Positions 12,801 to 25,551 of a stretch of 64,000 nucleotides of DNA are shown one piece after another (position 1 is the stretch's first letter; each line of letters opens with the position of its first letter). The notes under the pieces are model-generated. The model worked only from the letters and a program-made list of their open reading frames with translations, ran no database searches and was not told where the DNA came from. Source of the DNA: Ptiloglossa arizonensis (Eukaryota; Arthropoda; Insecta; Hymenoptera; Colletidae); NCBI RefSeq assembly GCF_051014685.1, contig NW_027478888.1, positions 337,567-401,566 on the forward strand, given 5' to 3'. The translations under genes and the position numbers were made by a program.

Positions 12801-12951
12801 CATCAGAACTGCGAAAATTTTGTGTTTCTCAAGTGTTTCATACTTCCAAACTGCCATATCTCGCGAACGGATTGACCAATCCGCAAAATTTCTATTGCAT
12901 CTGAAAGTAGAAAGTCGCCCGATTATAACGGTATGCGTACTTTTTCCCTAG

Positions 12952-14351
12952 GCCGTTCTAGTTATTCGTTTCGAGCATCAGAACTGCGAAAATGTTGAGT
13001 TTCTCAAGCGTTTCTTACCTCCAAACTGCCATATCTCAGGAACGGATTGACCAATCCGCAAAATTTCTGTTTTATCTGAAAGTAGAAAGTCGCCCGATTA
13101 CAACGGTATACGTACTTTTCCCCTAGACCGTTCTCGTTATGCTTGTCGAGCATCAGAACTGCGAAAATTTTGAGTTTCTCAAGCGTTTCTTACATCCAAA
13201 CTGCCATATCTCGAGAACGGATTGACTAATCCGCGAAATTTCTGTTGCATCTGAAAGTAGAAACTCGCCCGATTACAACGGTATGCGTACTTTTCCCCTA
13301 GGCCGTTCTAGTTATTCGTTTCGAGCATCAGAACTGCGAAAATTTTGAGTTTCTCAAGCGTTTCTTACCTCCAAACTGCCATATCTGGCGAACGGATTGA
13401 CCAATCCGCAAAATTTCTGTTGCATCTGAAAGTAGAAACTCGCCCGATTAAAACTGTATGCGTACTTTTCCCCTAGTCCGTTCTAGTTATTCGTTTCGAG
13501 CATCAGAACTGCGAAAATTTTGAGTTTCTGGAGCGTTTCTTACCTCCAAACCGCCATATCTCGCGAACGGATTGACCAATCCGCAAAATTTCTGTTGCAT
13601 CTGAAAGTAGAAAGTCGCCCGATTACAACGGTATGCGTACTTTTCCCCTAGGCCGCTCTAGTTATTCGTTTCGAGCATCAGAACTGCGAAAATTTTGTGT
13701 TTCTCAAGTGTTTCATACTTCCAAACTGCCATATCTCGCGAACGGATTGACCAATCCGCAAAATTTCTGTTGCATCTGAAAGTAGAAACTCGCCCGATTA
13801 CAACGGTATGCGTACTTTTCCCCTAGGCCGTTCTAGTTATTCGTTTCGAGCATCAGAACTGCGAAAATTTTGAGTTTCTCAAGCGTTTCTTACTTCCAAA
13901 CTTCCATATCTCGCGAACGGATTGACCAATCCGCCAAATTTCTGATGCATCTGAAAGTAGAAACTCGCCCGATTACAACGGTATGCGTACTTTTCCCCTA
14001 GGCCGCTCTAGTTATTCGTTTCGAGCATCAGAACTGCGAAAATTTTGTGTTTCTCAAGTGTTTCATACTTCCAAACTGCCATATCTCGCGAACGGATTGA
14101 CCAATCCGCAAAATTTCTGTTGCATCTGAAAGTAGAAACCCGCCCGATTACAACGGTATGCATACTTTTCCCCTAGGCCGTTCTAGTTATTCGTTTCGAG
14201 CATCAGAACTGCGAAAATTTTGAGTTTCTCAAGCGTTTCTTACCTCCAAACTGCCATATCTCGGGAACGGATTGACCAATCCGCAAAATTTCTGTTTTAT
14301 CTGAAAGTAGAAATTCGCCCGATTACAACGGTATACGTACTTTTCCCCTAG
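12952..14351 (+). repeat. Eight-monomer block, first copy (with 15752-17151)
   Basis: The order is aaaatgttgag with atctcagg, accgttctcg with tcgagaacgg, tggcgaacgg, ctggagcg with aaaccgcc, gccgctctag with ctcaagtg, aaacttcc, gccgctctag with ctcaagtg, and tcgggaacgg. The same eight follow at 15752-17151, a 2800-bp offset. This is the first appearance of the ctggagcg, tggcgaacgg and tcgggaacgg subtypes, so the array changes character here. Confidence 0.8.
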
Positions 14352-15226
14352 ACCGTTCTCGTTATGCTTGTCGAGCATCAGAACTGCGAAAATTTTGAGT
14401 TTCTCAAGCGTTTCTTACATCCAAACTGCCATATCTCGCGAACGGATTGACTAATCCGCGAAATTTCTGTTGCATCTGAAAGTAGAAACTCGCCCGATTA
14501 CAACGGTATGCGTACTTTTCCCTTAGGCCGTTCTAGTTATTCGTTTCGAGCATCAGAACTGCGAAAATTTTGAGTTTCTCAAGCGTTTCTTACCTCCAAA
14601 CTGCCATATCTGGCGAACGGATTGACCAATCCGCAAAATTTCTGTTGCATCTGAAAGTAGAAACTCGCCCGATTACAACTGTATGCGTACTTTTCCCCTA
14701 GTCCGTTCTAGTTATTCGTTTCGAGCATCAGAACTGCGAAAATTTTGAGTTTCTGGAGCGTTTCTTACCTCCAAACCGCCATATCTCGCGAACGGATTGA
14801 CCAATCCGCAAAATTTCTGTTGCATCTGAAAGTAGAAAGTCGCCCGATTACAACGGTATGCGTACTTTTCCCCTAGACCGTTCTAGTTATGCTTGTCGAG
14901 CATCAGAACTGCGAAAATTTTGAGTTTCTCAAGCGTTTCTTACCTCCAAACTGCCATATCTCGCGAACGGATTGACTAATCCGCAAAATTTCTGTTGCAT
15001 CTGAAAGTAGAAACTCGCCCGATTACAACGGTATGCGTACTTTTCCCCTAGGCCGTTCTAGTTAATCGTTTCGAGCATCAGAACTGCGAAAATTTTGAGT
15101 TTCTCTAGCGTTTCTTACTTCCAAACTGCCATATCTCGCGAACGGATTGACCAATCCGCAAAATTTCTGTTGCATCTGAAAGTAGAAACTCGCCCGATTA
15201 CAACGGTATGCGTACTTTTCCCCTAG

Positions 15227-17151
15227 GCCGTTCTAGTTATTCGTTTCGAGCATCAGAACTGCGAAAATGTTGAGTTTCTCAAGCGTTTCTTACCTATAAA
15301 CTGCCATATCTCGCGAACGGATTGACCAATCCGCAAAATTTCTGTTGCATCTGAAAGTAGAAACTCGACCGATTACAACGGTGTGCGTACTTTTCCCCTA
15401 GATCGTTCTAGTTATGCTTGTCGAGCATCAGAACTGCGAAAATTTTGAGTTTCTCAAGCGTTTCTTACCTACAAACTGCCATATCTCGCGAACGGATTGA
15501 CCAATCCGCAAAATTTCTGATGCATCTGAAAGTAGAAACTCGCCCGATTACAACGGTATGCGTACTTTTCCCCTAGGCCGCTCTATTTATTCGTTTCGAG
15601 CATCAGAACTGCGAAAATTTTGTGTTTCTCATGTGTTTCATACTTCCAAACTGCCATATCTCGCGAACGGATTGACCAATCCGCAAAATTTCTATTGCAT
15701 CTGAAAGTAGAAAGTCGCCCGATTATAACGGTATGCGTACTTTTTCCCTAGGCCGTTCTAGTTATTCGTTTCGAGCATCAGAACTGCGAAAATGTTGAGT
15801 TTCTCAAGCGTTTCTTACCTCCAAACTGCCATATCACAGGAACGGATTGACCAATCCGCAAAATTTCTGTTTTATCTGAAAGTAGAAAGTCGCCCGATTA
15901 CAACGGTATACGTACTTTTCCCCTAGACCGTTCTCGTTATGCTTGTCGAGCATCAGAACTGCGAAAATTTTGAGTTTCTCAAGCGTTTCTTACATCCAAA
16001 CTGCCATATCTCGAGAACGGATTGACTAATCCGCGAAATTTCTGTTGCATCTGAAAGTAGAAACTCGCCCGATTACAACGGTATGCGTACTTTTCCCCTA
16101 GGCCGTCCTAGTTATTCGTTTCGAGCATCAGAACTGCGAAAATTTTGAGTTTCTCAAGCGTTTCTTACTTCCAAACTGCCATATCTGGCGAACGGATTGA
16201 CCAATCCGCAAAATTTCTGTTGCATCTGAAAGTAGAAACTCGCCCGATTAAAACTGTATGCGTACTTTTCCCCTAGTCCGTTCTAGTTATTCGTTTCGAG
16301 CATCAGAACTGCGAAAATTTTGAGTTTCTGGAGCGTTTCTTACCTCCAAACCGCCATATCTCGCGAACGGATTGACCAATCCGCAAAATTTCTGTTGCAT
16401 CTGAAAGTAGAAAGTCGCCCGATTACAACGGTATGCGTACTTTTCCCCTAGGCCGCTCTAGTTATTCGTTTCGAGCATCAGAACTGCGAAAATTTTGTGT
16501 TTCTCAAGTGTTTCATACTTCCAAACTGCCATATCTCGCGAACGGATTGACCAATCCGCAAAATTTCTGTTGCATCTGAAAGTAGAAACTCGCCCGATTA
16601 CAACGGTATGCGTACTTTTCCCCTAGGCCGTTCTAGTTATTCGTTTCGAGCATCAGAACTGCGAAAATTTTGAGTTTCTCAAGCGTTTCTTACTTCCAAA
16701 CTTCCATATCTCGCGAACGGATTGACCAATCCGCCAAATTTCTGATGCATCTGAAAGTAGAAACTCGCCCGATTACAACGGTATGCGTACTTTTCCCCTA
16801 GGCCGCTCTAGTTATTCGTTTCGAGCATCAGAACTGCGAAAATTTTGTGTTTCTCAAGTGTTTCATACTTCCAAACTGCCATATCTCGCGAACGGATTGA
16901 CCAATCCGCAAAATTTCTGTTGCAACTGAAAGTAGAAACCCGCCCGATTACAACGGTATGCATACTTTTCCCCTAGGCCGTTCTAGTTATTCGTTTCGAG
17001 CATCAGAACTGCGAAAATTTTGAGTTTCTCAAGCGTTTCTTACCTCCAAACTGCCATATCTCGGGAACGGATTGACCAATCCGCAAAATTTCTGTTGCAT
17101 CTGAAAGTAGAAACTCGCCCGATTACAACGGTATGCGTACTTTTCCCCTAG
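15227..17151 (+). repeat. Eleven-monomer higher-order unit (1,925 bp), first copy
   Basis: It begins with an aaaatgttgag monomer carrying cctataaac and runs through atcg, ctcatgtg, cacagg, accgttctcg, gccgtcctag, ctggagcg and later monomers. The unit repeats directly from 17152. Private variants held by both copies include gccgtcctag (about 16102 and 18027), tatcacagg and tgcaactgaaag (about 16921 and 18671). Confidence 0.85.
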
Positions 17152-18726
17152 GCCGTTCTAGTTATTCGTTTCGAGCATCAGAACTGCGAAAATGTTGAGT
17201 TTCTCAAGCGTTTCTTACCTATAAACTGCCATATCTCGCGAACGGATTGACCAATCCGCAAAATTTCTGTTGCATCTGAAAGTAGAAACTCGACCGATTA
17301 CAACGGTGTGCGTACTTTTCCCCTAGATCGTTCTAGTTATGCTTGTCGAGCATCAGAACTGCGAAAATTTTGAGTTTCTCAAGCGTTTCTTACCTACAAA
17401 CTGCCATATCTCGCGAACGGATTGACCAATCCGCAAAATTTCTGATGCATCTGAAAGTAGAAACTCGCCCGATTACAACGGTATGCGTACTTTTCCCCTA
17501 GGCCGCTCTATTTATTCGTTTCGAGCATCAGAACTGCGAAAATTTTGTGTTTCTCATGTGTTTCATACTTCCAAACTGCCATATCTCGCGAACGGATTGA
17601 CCAATCCGCAAAATTTCTATTGCATCTGAAAGTAGAAAGTCGCCCGATTATAACGGTATGCGTACTTTTTCCCTAGGCCGTTCTAGTTATTCGTTTCGAG
17701 CATCAGAACTGCGAAAATGTTGAGTTTCTCAAGCGTTTCTTACCTCCAAACTGCCATATCACAGGAACGGATTGACCAATCCGCAAAATTTCTGTTTTAT
17801 CTGAAAGTAGAAAGTCGCCCGATTACAACGGTATACGTACTTTTCCCCTAGACCGTTCTCGTTATGCTTGTCGAGCATCAGAACTGCGAAAATTTTGAGT
17901 TTCTCAAGCGTTTCTTACATCCAAACTGCCATATCTCGAGAACGGATTGACTAATCCGCGAAATTTCTGTTGCATCTGAAAGTAGAAACTCGCCCGATTA
18001 CAACGGTATGCGTACTTTTCCCCTAGGCCGTCCTAGTTATTCGTTTCGAGCATCAGAACTGCGAAAATTTTGAGTTTCTCAAGCGTTTCTTACTTCCAAA
18101 CTGCCATATCTGGCGAACGGATTGACCAATCCACAAAATTTCTGTTGCATCTGAAAGTAGAAACTCGCCCGATTAAAACTGTATGCGTACTTTTCCCCTA
18201 GTCCGTTCTAGTTATTCGTTTCGAGCATCAGAACTGCGAAAATTTTGAGTTTCTGGAGCGTTTCTTACCTCCAAACCGCCATATCTCGCGAACGGATTGA
18301 CCAATCCGCAAAATTTCTGTTGCATCTGAAAGTAGAAAGTCGCCCGATTACAACGGTATGCGTACTTTTCCCCTAGGCCGCTCTAGTTATTCGTTTCGAG
18401 CATCAGAACTGCGAAAATTTTGAGTTTCTCAAGCGTTTCTTACTTCCAAACTTCCATATCTCGCGAACGGATTGACCAATCCGCCAAATTTCTGATGCAT
18501 CTGAAAGTAGAAACTCGCCCGATTACAACGGTATGCGTACTTTTCCCCTAGGCCGCTCTAGTTATTCGTTTCGAGCATCAGAACTGCGAAAATTTTGTGT
18601 TTCTCAAGTGTTTCATACTTCCAAACTGCCATATCTCGCGAACGGATTGACCAATCCGCAAAATTTCTGTTGCAACTGAAAGTAGAAACCCGCCCGATTA
18701 CAACGGTATGCATACTTTTCCCCTAG
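17152..18726 (+). repeat. Eleven-monomer unit, second copy shortened to nine
   Basis: It follows 15227-17151 monomer by monomer up to 18202, where the ctggagcg monomer matches 16277. The monomer at 18377 then joins the left part of a gccgctctag monomer to the right part of the aaacttcc monomer, skipping two monomers present in the first copy (16452-16801 region). The remainder matches 16802-16976. The junction lies between monomer positions 8 and about 47. Confidence 0.8.
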
Positions 18727-20126
18727 GCCGTTCTAGTTATTCGTTTCGAGCATCAGAACTGCGAGAATTTTGAGTTTCTCAAGCGTTTCTTACCTCCAAA
18801 CTGCCATATCTCGGGAACGGATTGACCAATCCGCAAAATTTCTGTTTTATCTGAAAGTAGAAAGTCGCCCGATTACAACGGTATACGTACTTTTCCCCTA
18901 GACCGTTCTCGTTATGCTTGTCGAGCATCAGAACTGCGAAAATTTTGAGTTTCTCAAGCGTTTCTTACATCCAAACTGCCATATCTCGCGAACGGATTGA
19001 CTAATCCGCGAAATTTCTGTTGCATCTGAAAGTAGAAACTCGCCCGATTACAACGGTATGCGTACTTTTCCCCTAGGCCGTTCTAGTTATTCGTTTCGAG
19101 CATCAGAACTGCGAAAATTTTGAGTTTCTCAAGCGTTTCTTACCTCCAAACTGCCATATCTGGCGAACGGATTGACCAATCCGCAAAATTTCTGTTGCAT
19201 CTGAAAGTAGAAACTCGCCCGATTACAACTGTATGCGTACTTTTCCCCTAGTCCGTTCTAGTTATTCGTTTCGAGCATCAGAACTGCGAAAATTTTGAGT
19301 TTCTGGAGCGTTTCTTACCTCCAAACCGCCATATCTCGCGAACGGATTGACCAATCCGCAAAATTTCTGTTGCATCTGAAAGTAGAAAGTCGCCCGATTA
19401 CAACGGTATGCGTACTTTTCCCCTAGACCGTTCTAGTTATGCTTGTCGAGCATCAGAACTGCGAAAATTTTGAGTTTCTCAAGCGTTTCTTACCTCCAAA
19501 CTGCCATATCTCGCGAACGGATTGACTAATCCGCAAAATTTCTGTTGCATCTGAAAGTAGAAACTCGCCCGATTACAACGGTATGCGTACTTTTCCCCTA
19601 GGCCGTTCTAGTTAATCGTTTCGAGCATCAGAACTGCGAAAATTTTGAGTTTCTCTAGCGTTTCTTACTTCCAAACTGCCATATCTCGCGAACGGATTGA
19701 CCAATCCGCAAAATTTCTGTTGCATCTGAAAGTAGAAACTCGCCCGATTACAACGGTATGCGTACTTTTCCCCTAGGCCGTTCTAGTTATTCGTTTCGAG
19801 CATCAGAACTGCGAAAATGTTGAGTTTCTCAAGCGTTTCTTACCTATAAACTGCCATATCTCGCGAACGGATTGACCAATCCGCAAAATTTCTGTTGCAT
19901 CTGAAAGTAGAAACTCGACCGATTACAACGGTGTGCGTACTTTTCCCCTAGATCGTTCTAGTTATGCTTGTCGAGCATCAGAACTGCGAAAATTTTGAGT
20001 TTCTCAAGCGTTTCTTACCTACAAACTGCCATATCTCGCGAACGGATTGACCAATCCGCAAAATTTATGATGCATCTGAAAGTAGAAACTCGCCCGATTA
20101 CAACGGTATGCGTACTTTTCCCCTAG
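18727..20126 (+). repeat. Eight-monomer block, copy of 14177-15576
   Basis: The monomers at 18727 (tcgggaacgg), 18902 (accgttctcg), 19077 (tggcgaacgg), 19252 (ctggagcg), 19427 (accgttctag with ttatgcttg), 19602 (gttaatcg), 19777 (cctataaac) and 19952 (atcg) repeat the order at 14177-15576. The offset is 4550 bp (26 monomers). Confidence 0.8.
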
Positions 20127-22226
20127 GCCGCTCTATTTATTCGTTTCGAGCATCAGAACTGCGAAAATTTTGTGTTTCTCATGTGTTTCATACTTCCAAA
20201 CTGCCATATCTCGCGAACGGATTGACCAATCCGCCAAATTTCTGATGCATCTGAAAGTAGAAACTCGCCCGATTACAACTGTATGCGTACTTTTCCCCTA
20301 GTCCGTTCTAGTTATTCGTTTCGAGCATCAGAACTGCGAAAATTTTGAGTTTCTGGAGCGTTTCTTACCTCCAAACCGCCATATCTCGCGAACGGATTGA
20401 CCAATCCGCAAAATTTCTGTTGCATCTGAAAGTAGAAAGTCGCCCGATTACAACGGTATGCGTACTTTTCCCCTAGACCGTTCTAGTTATGCTTGTCGAG
20501 CATCAGAACTGCGAAAATTTTGAGTTTCTCAAGCGTTTCTTACCTACAAACTGCCATATCTCGCGAACGGATTGACCAATCCGCAAAATTTCTGATGCAT
20601 CTGAAAGTAGAAACTCGCCCGATTACAACGGTATGCGTACTTTTCCCCTAGGCCGCTCTATTTATTCGTTTCGAGCATCAGAACTGCGAAAATTTTGTGT
20701 TTCTCATGTGTTTCATACTTCCAAACTGCCATATCTCGCGAACGGATTGACCAATCCGCCAAATTTCTGATGCATCTGAAAGTAGAAACTCGCCCGATTA
20801 CAACGGTATGCGTACTTTTCCCCTAGGCCGCTCTAGTTATTCGTTTCGAGCATCAGAACTGCGAAAATTTTGTGTTTCTCAAGTGTTTCATACTTCCAAA
20901 CTGCCATATCTCGCGAACGGATTGACCAATCCGCAAAATTTCTGTTGCATCTGAAAGTAGAAACTCGCCCGATTACAACGGTATGCGTACTTTTCCCCTA
21001 GGCCGTTCTAGTTATTCGTTTCGAGCATCAGAACTGCGAAAATGTTGAGTTTCTCAAGCGTTTCTTACCTATAAACTGCCATATCTCGCGAACGGATTGA
21101 CCAATCCGCAAAATTTCTGTTGCATCTGAAAGTAGAAACTCGACCGATTACAACGGTGTGCGTACTTTTCCCCTAGATCGTTCTAGTTATGCTTGTCGAG
21201 CATCAGAACTGCGAAAATTTTGAGTTTCTCAAGCGTTTCTTACCTACAAACTGCCATATCTCGCGAACGGATTGACCAATCCGCAAAATTTCTGATGCAT
21301 CTGAAAGTAGAAACTCGCCCGATTACAACGGTATGCGTACTTTTCCCCTAGGCCGCTCTATTTATTCGTTTCGAGCATCAGAACTGCGAAAATTTTGTGT
21401 TTCTCATGTGTTTCATACTTCCAAACTGCCATATCTCGCGAACGGATTGACCAATCCGCCAAATTTCTGATGCATCTGAAAGTAGAAACTCGCCCGATTA
21501 CAACTGTATGCGTACTTTTCCCCTAGTCCGTTCTAGTTATTCGTTTCGAGCATCAGAACTGCGAAAATTTTGAGTTTCTGGAGCGTTTCTTACCTCCAAA
21601 CCGCCATATCTCGCGAACGGATTGACCAATCCGCAAAATTTCTGTTGCATCTGAAAGTAGAAAGTCGCCCGATTACAACGGTATGCGTACTTTTCCCCTA
21701 GACCGTTCTAGTTATGCTTGTCGAGCATCAGAACTGCGAAAATTTTGAGTTTCTCAAGCGTTTCTTACCTCCAAACTGCCATATCTCGCGAACGGATTGA
21801 CTAATCCGCAAAATTTCTGTTGCATCTGAAAGTAGAAACTCGCCCGATTACAACGGTATGCGTACTTTTCCCCTAGGCCGTTCTAGTTATTCGTTTCGAG
21901 CATCAGAACTGCGAAAATTTTGAGTTTCTCAAGCGTTTCTTACCTACAAACTGCCATATCTCGCGAACGGATTGACCAATCCGCAAAATTTCTGTTGCAT
22001 CTGAAAGTAGAAAGTCGCCCGATTACAACGGTATGCGTACTTTTCCCCTAGACCGTTCTAGTTATTCGTTTCGAGCATCAGAACTGCGAAAATTTTGTGT
22101 TTCTCAAGTGTTTCATACTTCCAAACTGCCATATCTCGCGAACGGATTGACCAATCCGCAAAATTTCTGATGCATCTGAAAGTAGAAACTCGCGCGATTA
22201 CAACGGTATGCGTACTATTCCCCTAG
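20127..22226 (+). repeat. Seven-monomer tandem duplication and its flank
   Basis: The series cctataaac, atcg, ctcatgtg type, ctggagcg at 19777-20476 recurs at 21002-21701, an offset of 1225 bp (7 monomers). The intervening monomers at 20477, 20652 and 20827 supply the rest of the unit. After 21702 the order breaks up into accg, gccg and ctcaagtg types. Confidence 0.75.
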
Positions 22227-22401
22227 GCGGTTCTAGTTATGCTTGTCGAGCATCAGAACTGCGAAAATGTTCAGTTTCTCAAGCGTTTCTTACCTCCAAA
22301 CTGCCATATCTCGCGAACGGATTGACCAATCCGCAAAATTTCTATTTCATCTGAAAGTAGAAAGTCGCGCGATTACAACGGTATGCGTACTTTTCCCCTA
22401 G

Positions 22402-24151
22402 ACCGTTCTCGTTATGCTTGTCGAGCATCAGAACTGCGAAAATTTTGAGTTTCTCAAGCGTTTCTTACCTCCAAACTGCCATATCTCGCGAACGGATTCA
22501 CTAATCCGCAAAATTTCTGTTGCATCTGAAAGTAGAAACTCGCCCGATTACAACGGTATGCGTACTTTTCCCCTAGGCCGTTCTAGTTAATCGTTTCGAG
22601 CATCAGAACTGCGAAAATTTTGAGTTTCTCTAGCGTTTCTTACTTCCAAACTGCCATATCTCGCGAACGGATTGACCAATCCGCAAAATTTCTGTTGCAT
22701 CTGAAAGTAGAAACTCGCCCGATTACAACGGTATGCGTACTTTTCCCCTAGGCCGTTCTAGTTATTCGTTTCGAGCATCAGAACTGCGAAAATGTTGAGT
22801 TTCTCAAGCGTTTCTTACCTACAAACTGCCATATCTCGCGAACGGATTGACCAATCCGCAAAATTTCTGTTGCATCTGAAAGTAGAAACTCGACCGATTA
22901 CAACGGTGTGCGTACTTTTCCCCTAGATCGTTCTAGTTATGCTTGTCGAGCATCAGAACTGCGAAAATTTTGAGTTTCTCAAGCGTTTCTTACCTACAAA
23001 CTGCCATATCTCGCGAACGGATTGACCAATCCGCAAAATTTCTGATGCATCTGAAAGTAGAAACTCGCCCGATTACAACGGTATGCGTACTTTTCCCCTA
23101 GGCCGCTCTATTTATTCGTTTCGAGCATCAGAACTGCGAAAATTTTGTGTTTCTCATGTGTTTCATACTTCCAAACTGCCATATCTCGCGAACGGATTGA
23201 CCAATCCGCCAAATTTCTGATGCATCTGAAAGTAGAAACTCGCCCGATTACAACGGTATGCGTACTTTTCCCCTAGGCCGCTCTAGTTCTTCGTTTCGAG
23301 CATCAGAACTGCGAAAATTTTGTGTTTCTCAAGTGTTTCATACATCCAAACTGCCATATCTCGCGAACGGATTGACCAATCCGCAAAATTTCTGTTGCAT
23401 CTGAAAGTAGAAACTCGCCCGATTACAACGGTATGCATACTTTTCCCCTAGGCTGTTCTAGTTATTCGTTTCGAGCATCAGAACTGCGAAAATTTTGAGT
23501 TTCTCAAGCGTTTCTTACCTCCAAACTGCCATATCTCGCGAACGGATTGACCAATCCGCAAAATTTCTGTTGCATCTGAAAGTAGAAACTCGCCCGATTA
23601 CAACGGTATGCGTACCTTTCCCCTAGGCCGTTCTAGTTATTCATTTCGAGCATCAGAACTGCGAAAATTTTGTGTTTCTCAAGTGTTTCATACTTCCAAA
23701 CTGCCATATCTCGGGAACGGATTGACCAATCCGCAAAATTTCTGTTGCATCTGAAAGTAGAAAGTCGCCCGATTATAACGGTATGCGTACTTTTTCCCTA
23801 GGCCGTTCTAGTTATTCGTTTCGAGCATCAGAACTGCGAAAATGTTGAGTTTCTCAAGCGTTTCTTACCTACAAACTGCCATATCACGCGAACGGATTGA
23901 CCAATCCGCAAAATTTCTGTTGCATCTGAAATTAGAAACACGCCCGATTACAACGGTATGCGTACTTTTCCCCTAGGCCGTTGTAGTTATTCGTTTCGAG
24001 CATGAGAACTGCGAAAATTTTGGGTTTCTCAAGCGTTGCTTACCTCCAAACTGCCATATCTCGCGAGCGGATTGACCAATCCGCAAAATTTCTGTTGCAT
24101 CTGAAAGTAGAAAGTCGCCCGATTACAACGGTATGCGTACTTTTCCCCTAG
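22402..24151 (+). repeat. Ten-monomer block, distant copy of 5777-7526
   Basis: The monomers from 22402 (accgttctcg) to 23977 (gccgttgtag) follow 5777-7526 one for one at an offset of 16,625 bp (95 monomers). The unusual variants agcgttgctta and tcgcgagcgg occur in both (about 7411-7445 and 24035-24070). It is flanked by other types on both sides, so it is a displaced copy rather than part of a continuous series. Confidence 0.8.
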
Positions 24152-25551
24152 ACCGTTCTAGTTATGCTTGTCGAGCATCAGAACTGCGAAAATTTTGAGT
24201 TTCTCAAGCGTTTCTTACCTCCAAACTGCCATATCTCGCGAACGGATTGACTAATCCGCAAAATTTCTGTTGCATCTGAAAGTAGAAACTCGCCCGATTA
24301 CAACGGTATGCGTACTTTTCCCCTAGGCCGTTCTAGTTATTCGTTTCGAGCATCAGAACTGCGAAAATTTTGAGTTTCTCAAGCGTTTCTTACCTACAAA
24401 CTGCCATATCTCGCGAACGGATTGACCAATCCGCAAAATTTCTGTTGCATCTGAAAGTAGAAAGTCGCCCGATCACAACGGTATGCGTACTTTTCCCCTA
24501 GACCGTTCTAGTTATGCTTGTCGAGCATCAGAACTGCGAAAATTTTGTGTTTCTCAAGCGTTTCTTACCTCCAAACTGCCATATCTCGCGAACGGATTGA
24601 CTAATCCGCAAAATTTCTGTTGCATCTGAAAGTAGAAACTCGCCCGATTACAACGGTATGCGTACTTTTCCCCTAGGCCGTTCTAGTTATTCGTTTCGAG
24701 CATCAGAACTGCGAAAATTTTGAGTTTCTCAAGCGTTTCTTACTTCCAAACTTCCATATCTCGCGAACGGATTGACCAATCCGCCAAATTTCTGATGCAT
24801 CTGAAAGTAGAAACTCGCCCGATTACAACGGTATGCGTACTTTTCCCCTAGGCCGTTCTAGTTATTCGTTTCGAGCATCAGAACTGCGAAAATTTTGAGT
24901 TTCTCAAGCGTGTCTTACCTACAAACTTCCATATCTCGCGAACGGATTGACCAATCCGCAAAATTTCTGTTGCATCTGAAAGTAGAAACTCGCCCGATTA
25001 CAACGGTATGCGTACTTTTCCCCTAGGCCGTTGTAGTTATTCGTTTCGAGCATGAGAACTGCGAAAATTTTGGGTTTCTCAAGCGTTGCTTACATCCAAA
25101 CTGCCATATCTCGCGAGCGGATTAACCAATCCGCAAAATTTCCTTTGCATCTGAAAGTAGAAAGTCGCCCGATTACAACGGTATGCGTACTTTTCCCCTA
25201 GACCGTTCTAGTTATGCTTGTTGAGCATCAGAACTGCGAAAATTTTGAGTTTCTCAAGCGTTTCTTACCTCCAAACTGCCATATCTCGCGAACGGATTGA
25301 CTAATCCGCAAAATTTCTGTTGCACCTGAAAGTAGAACCTCGCCCGATTACAACGGTATGCGTACTTTTCCCCTAGACCGTTTTCGTTATTCGTTTCGAG
25401 CATCAGAACTGCGAAAATTTTGTGTTTCTCAAGTGTTTCATACTTCCAAACTGCCATATCTCGCGAACGGATTGACCAATCCGCAAAATTTCTGTTGCAT
25501 CTGAAAGTAGGAACTCGCCCGATTACAACGGTATGCATACTTTTCCCCTAG
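24152..25551 (+). repeat. Mosaic zone, eight monomers
   Basis: These are accgttctag/ttatgcttg and gccg monomers in loose alternation, with a gccgttgtag monomer at 25027 (agcgttgctta) and several private changes (agcgtgtcttac near 24911, cctttgcatc near 25142, ccgttttcg near 25379). No second copy of the whole segment was found. Confidence 0.65.

Larger units (their letters stand above)
7527..12951 (+). repeat. Mosaic zone of shuffled older monomer types
   Basis: There are thirty-one monomers of the same types as the preceding blocks, but in broken order. 8227-8751 follows 5602-6126 at a 15-monomer offset, and 9102-9801 follows 6302-7001 at a 16-monomer offset. The ctcatgtgtttc type is doubled in tandem at 9802 and 9977, and the gttaatcg type is doubled at 8577 and 8752. 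11027-12426 again resembles the gcgg to gccgttgtag series with replacements. One monomer ends ttttaacctag (about 12417), a rare change. I read this as repeated unequal exchange. Nothing other than satellite is present. Confidence 0.75.

Noticed and set aside
25254..25538. Open reading frames of 61-94 codons on both strands, including many identical 63-codon frames on the minus strand
   Set aside because: They are translations of the satellite itself, spaced by exact multiples of 175 bp, and occur only where monomer variants remove a stop. The monomer length is not a multiple of three, so frames close within one or two copies. No codon bias, start context or domain supports coding.
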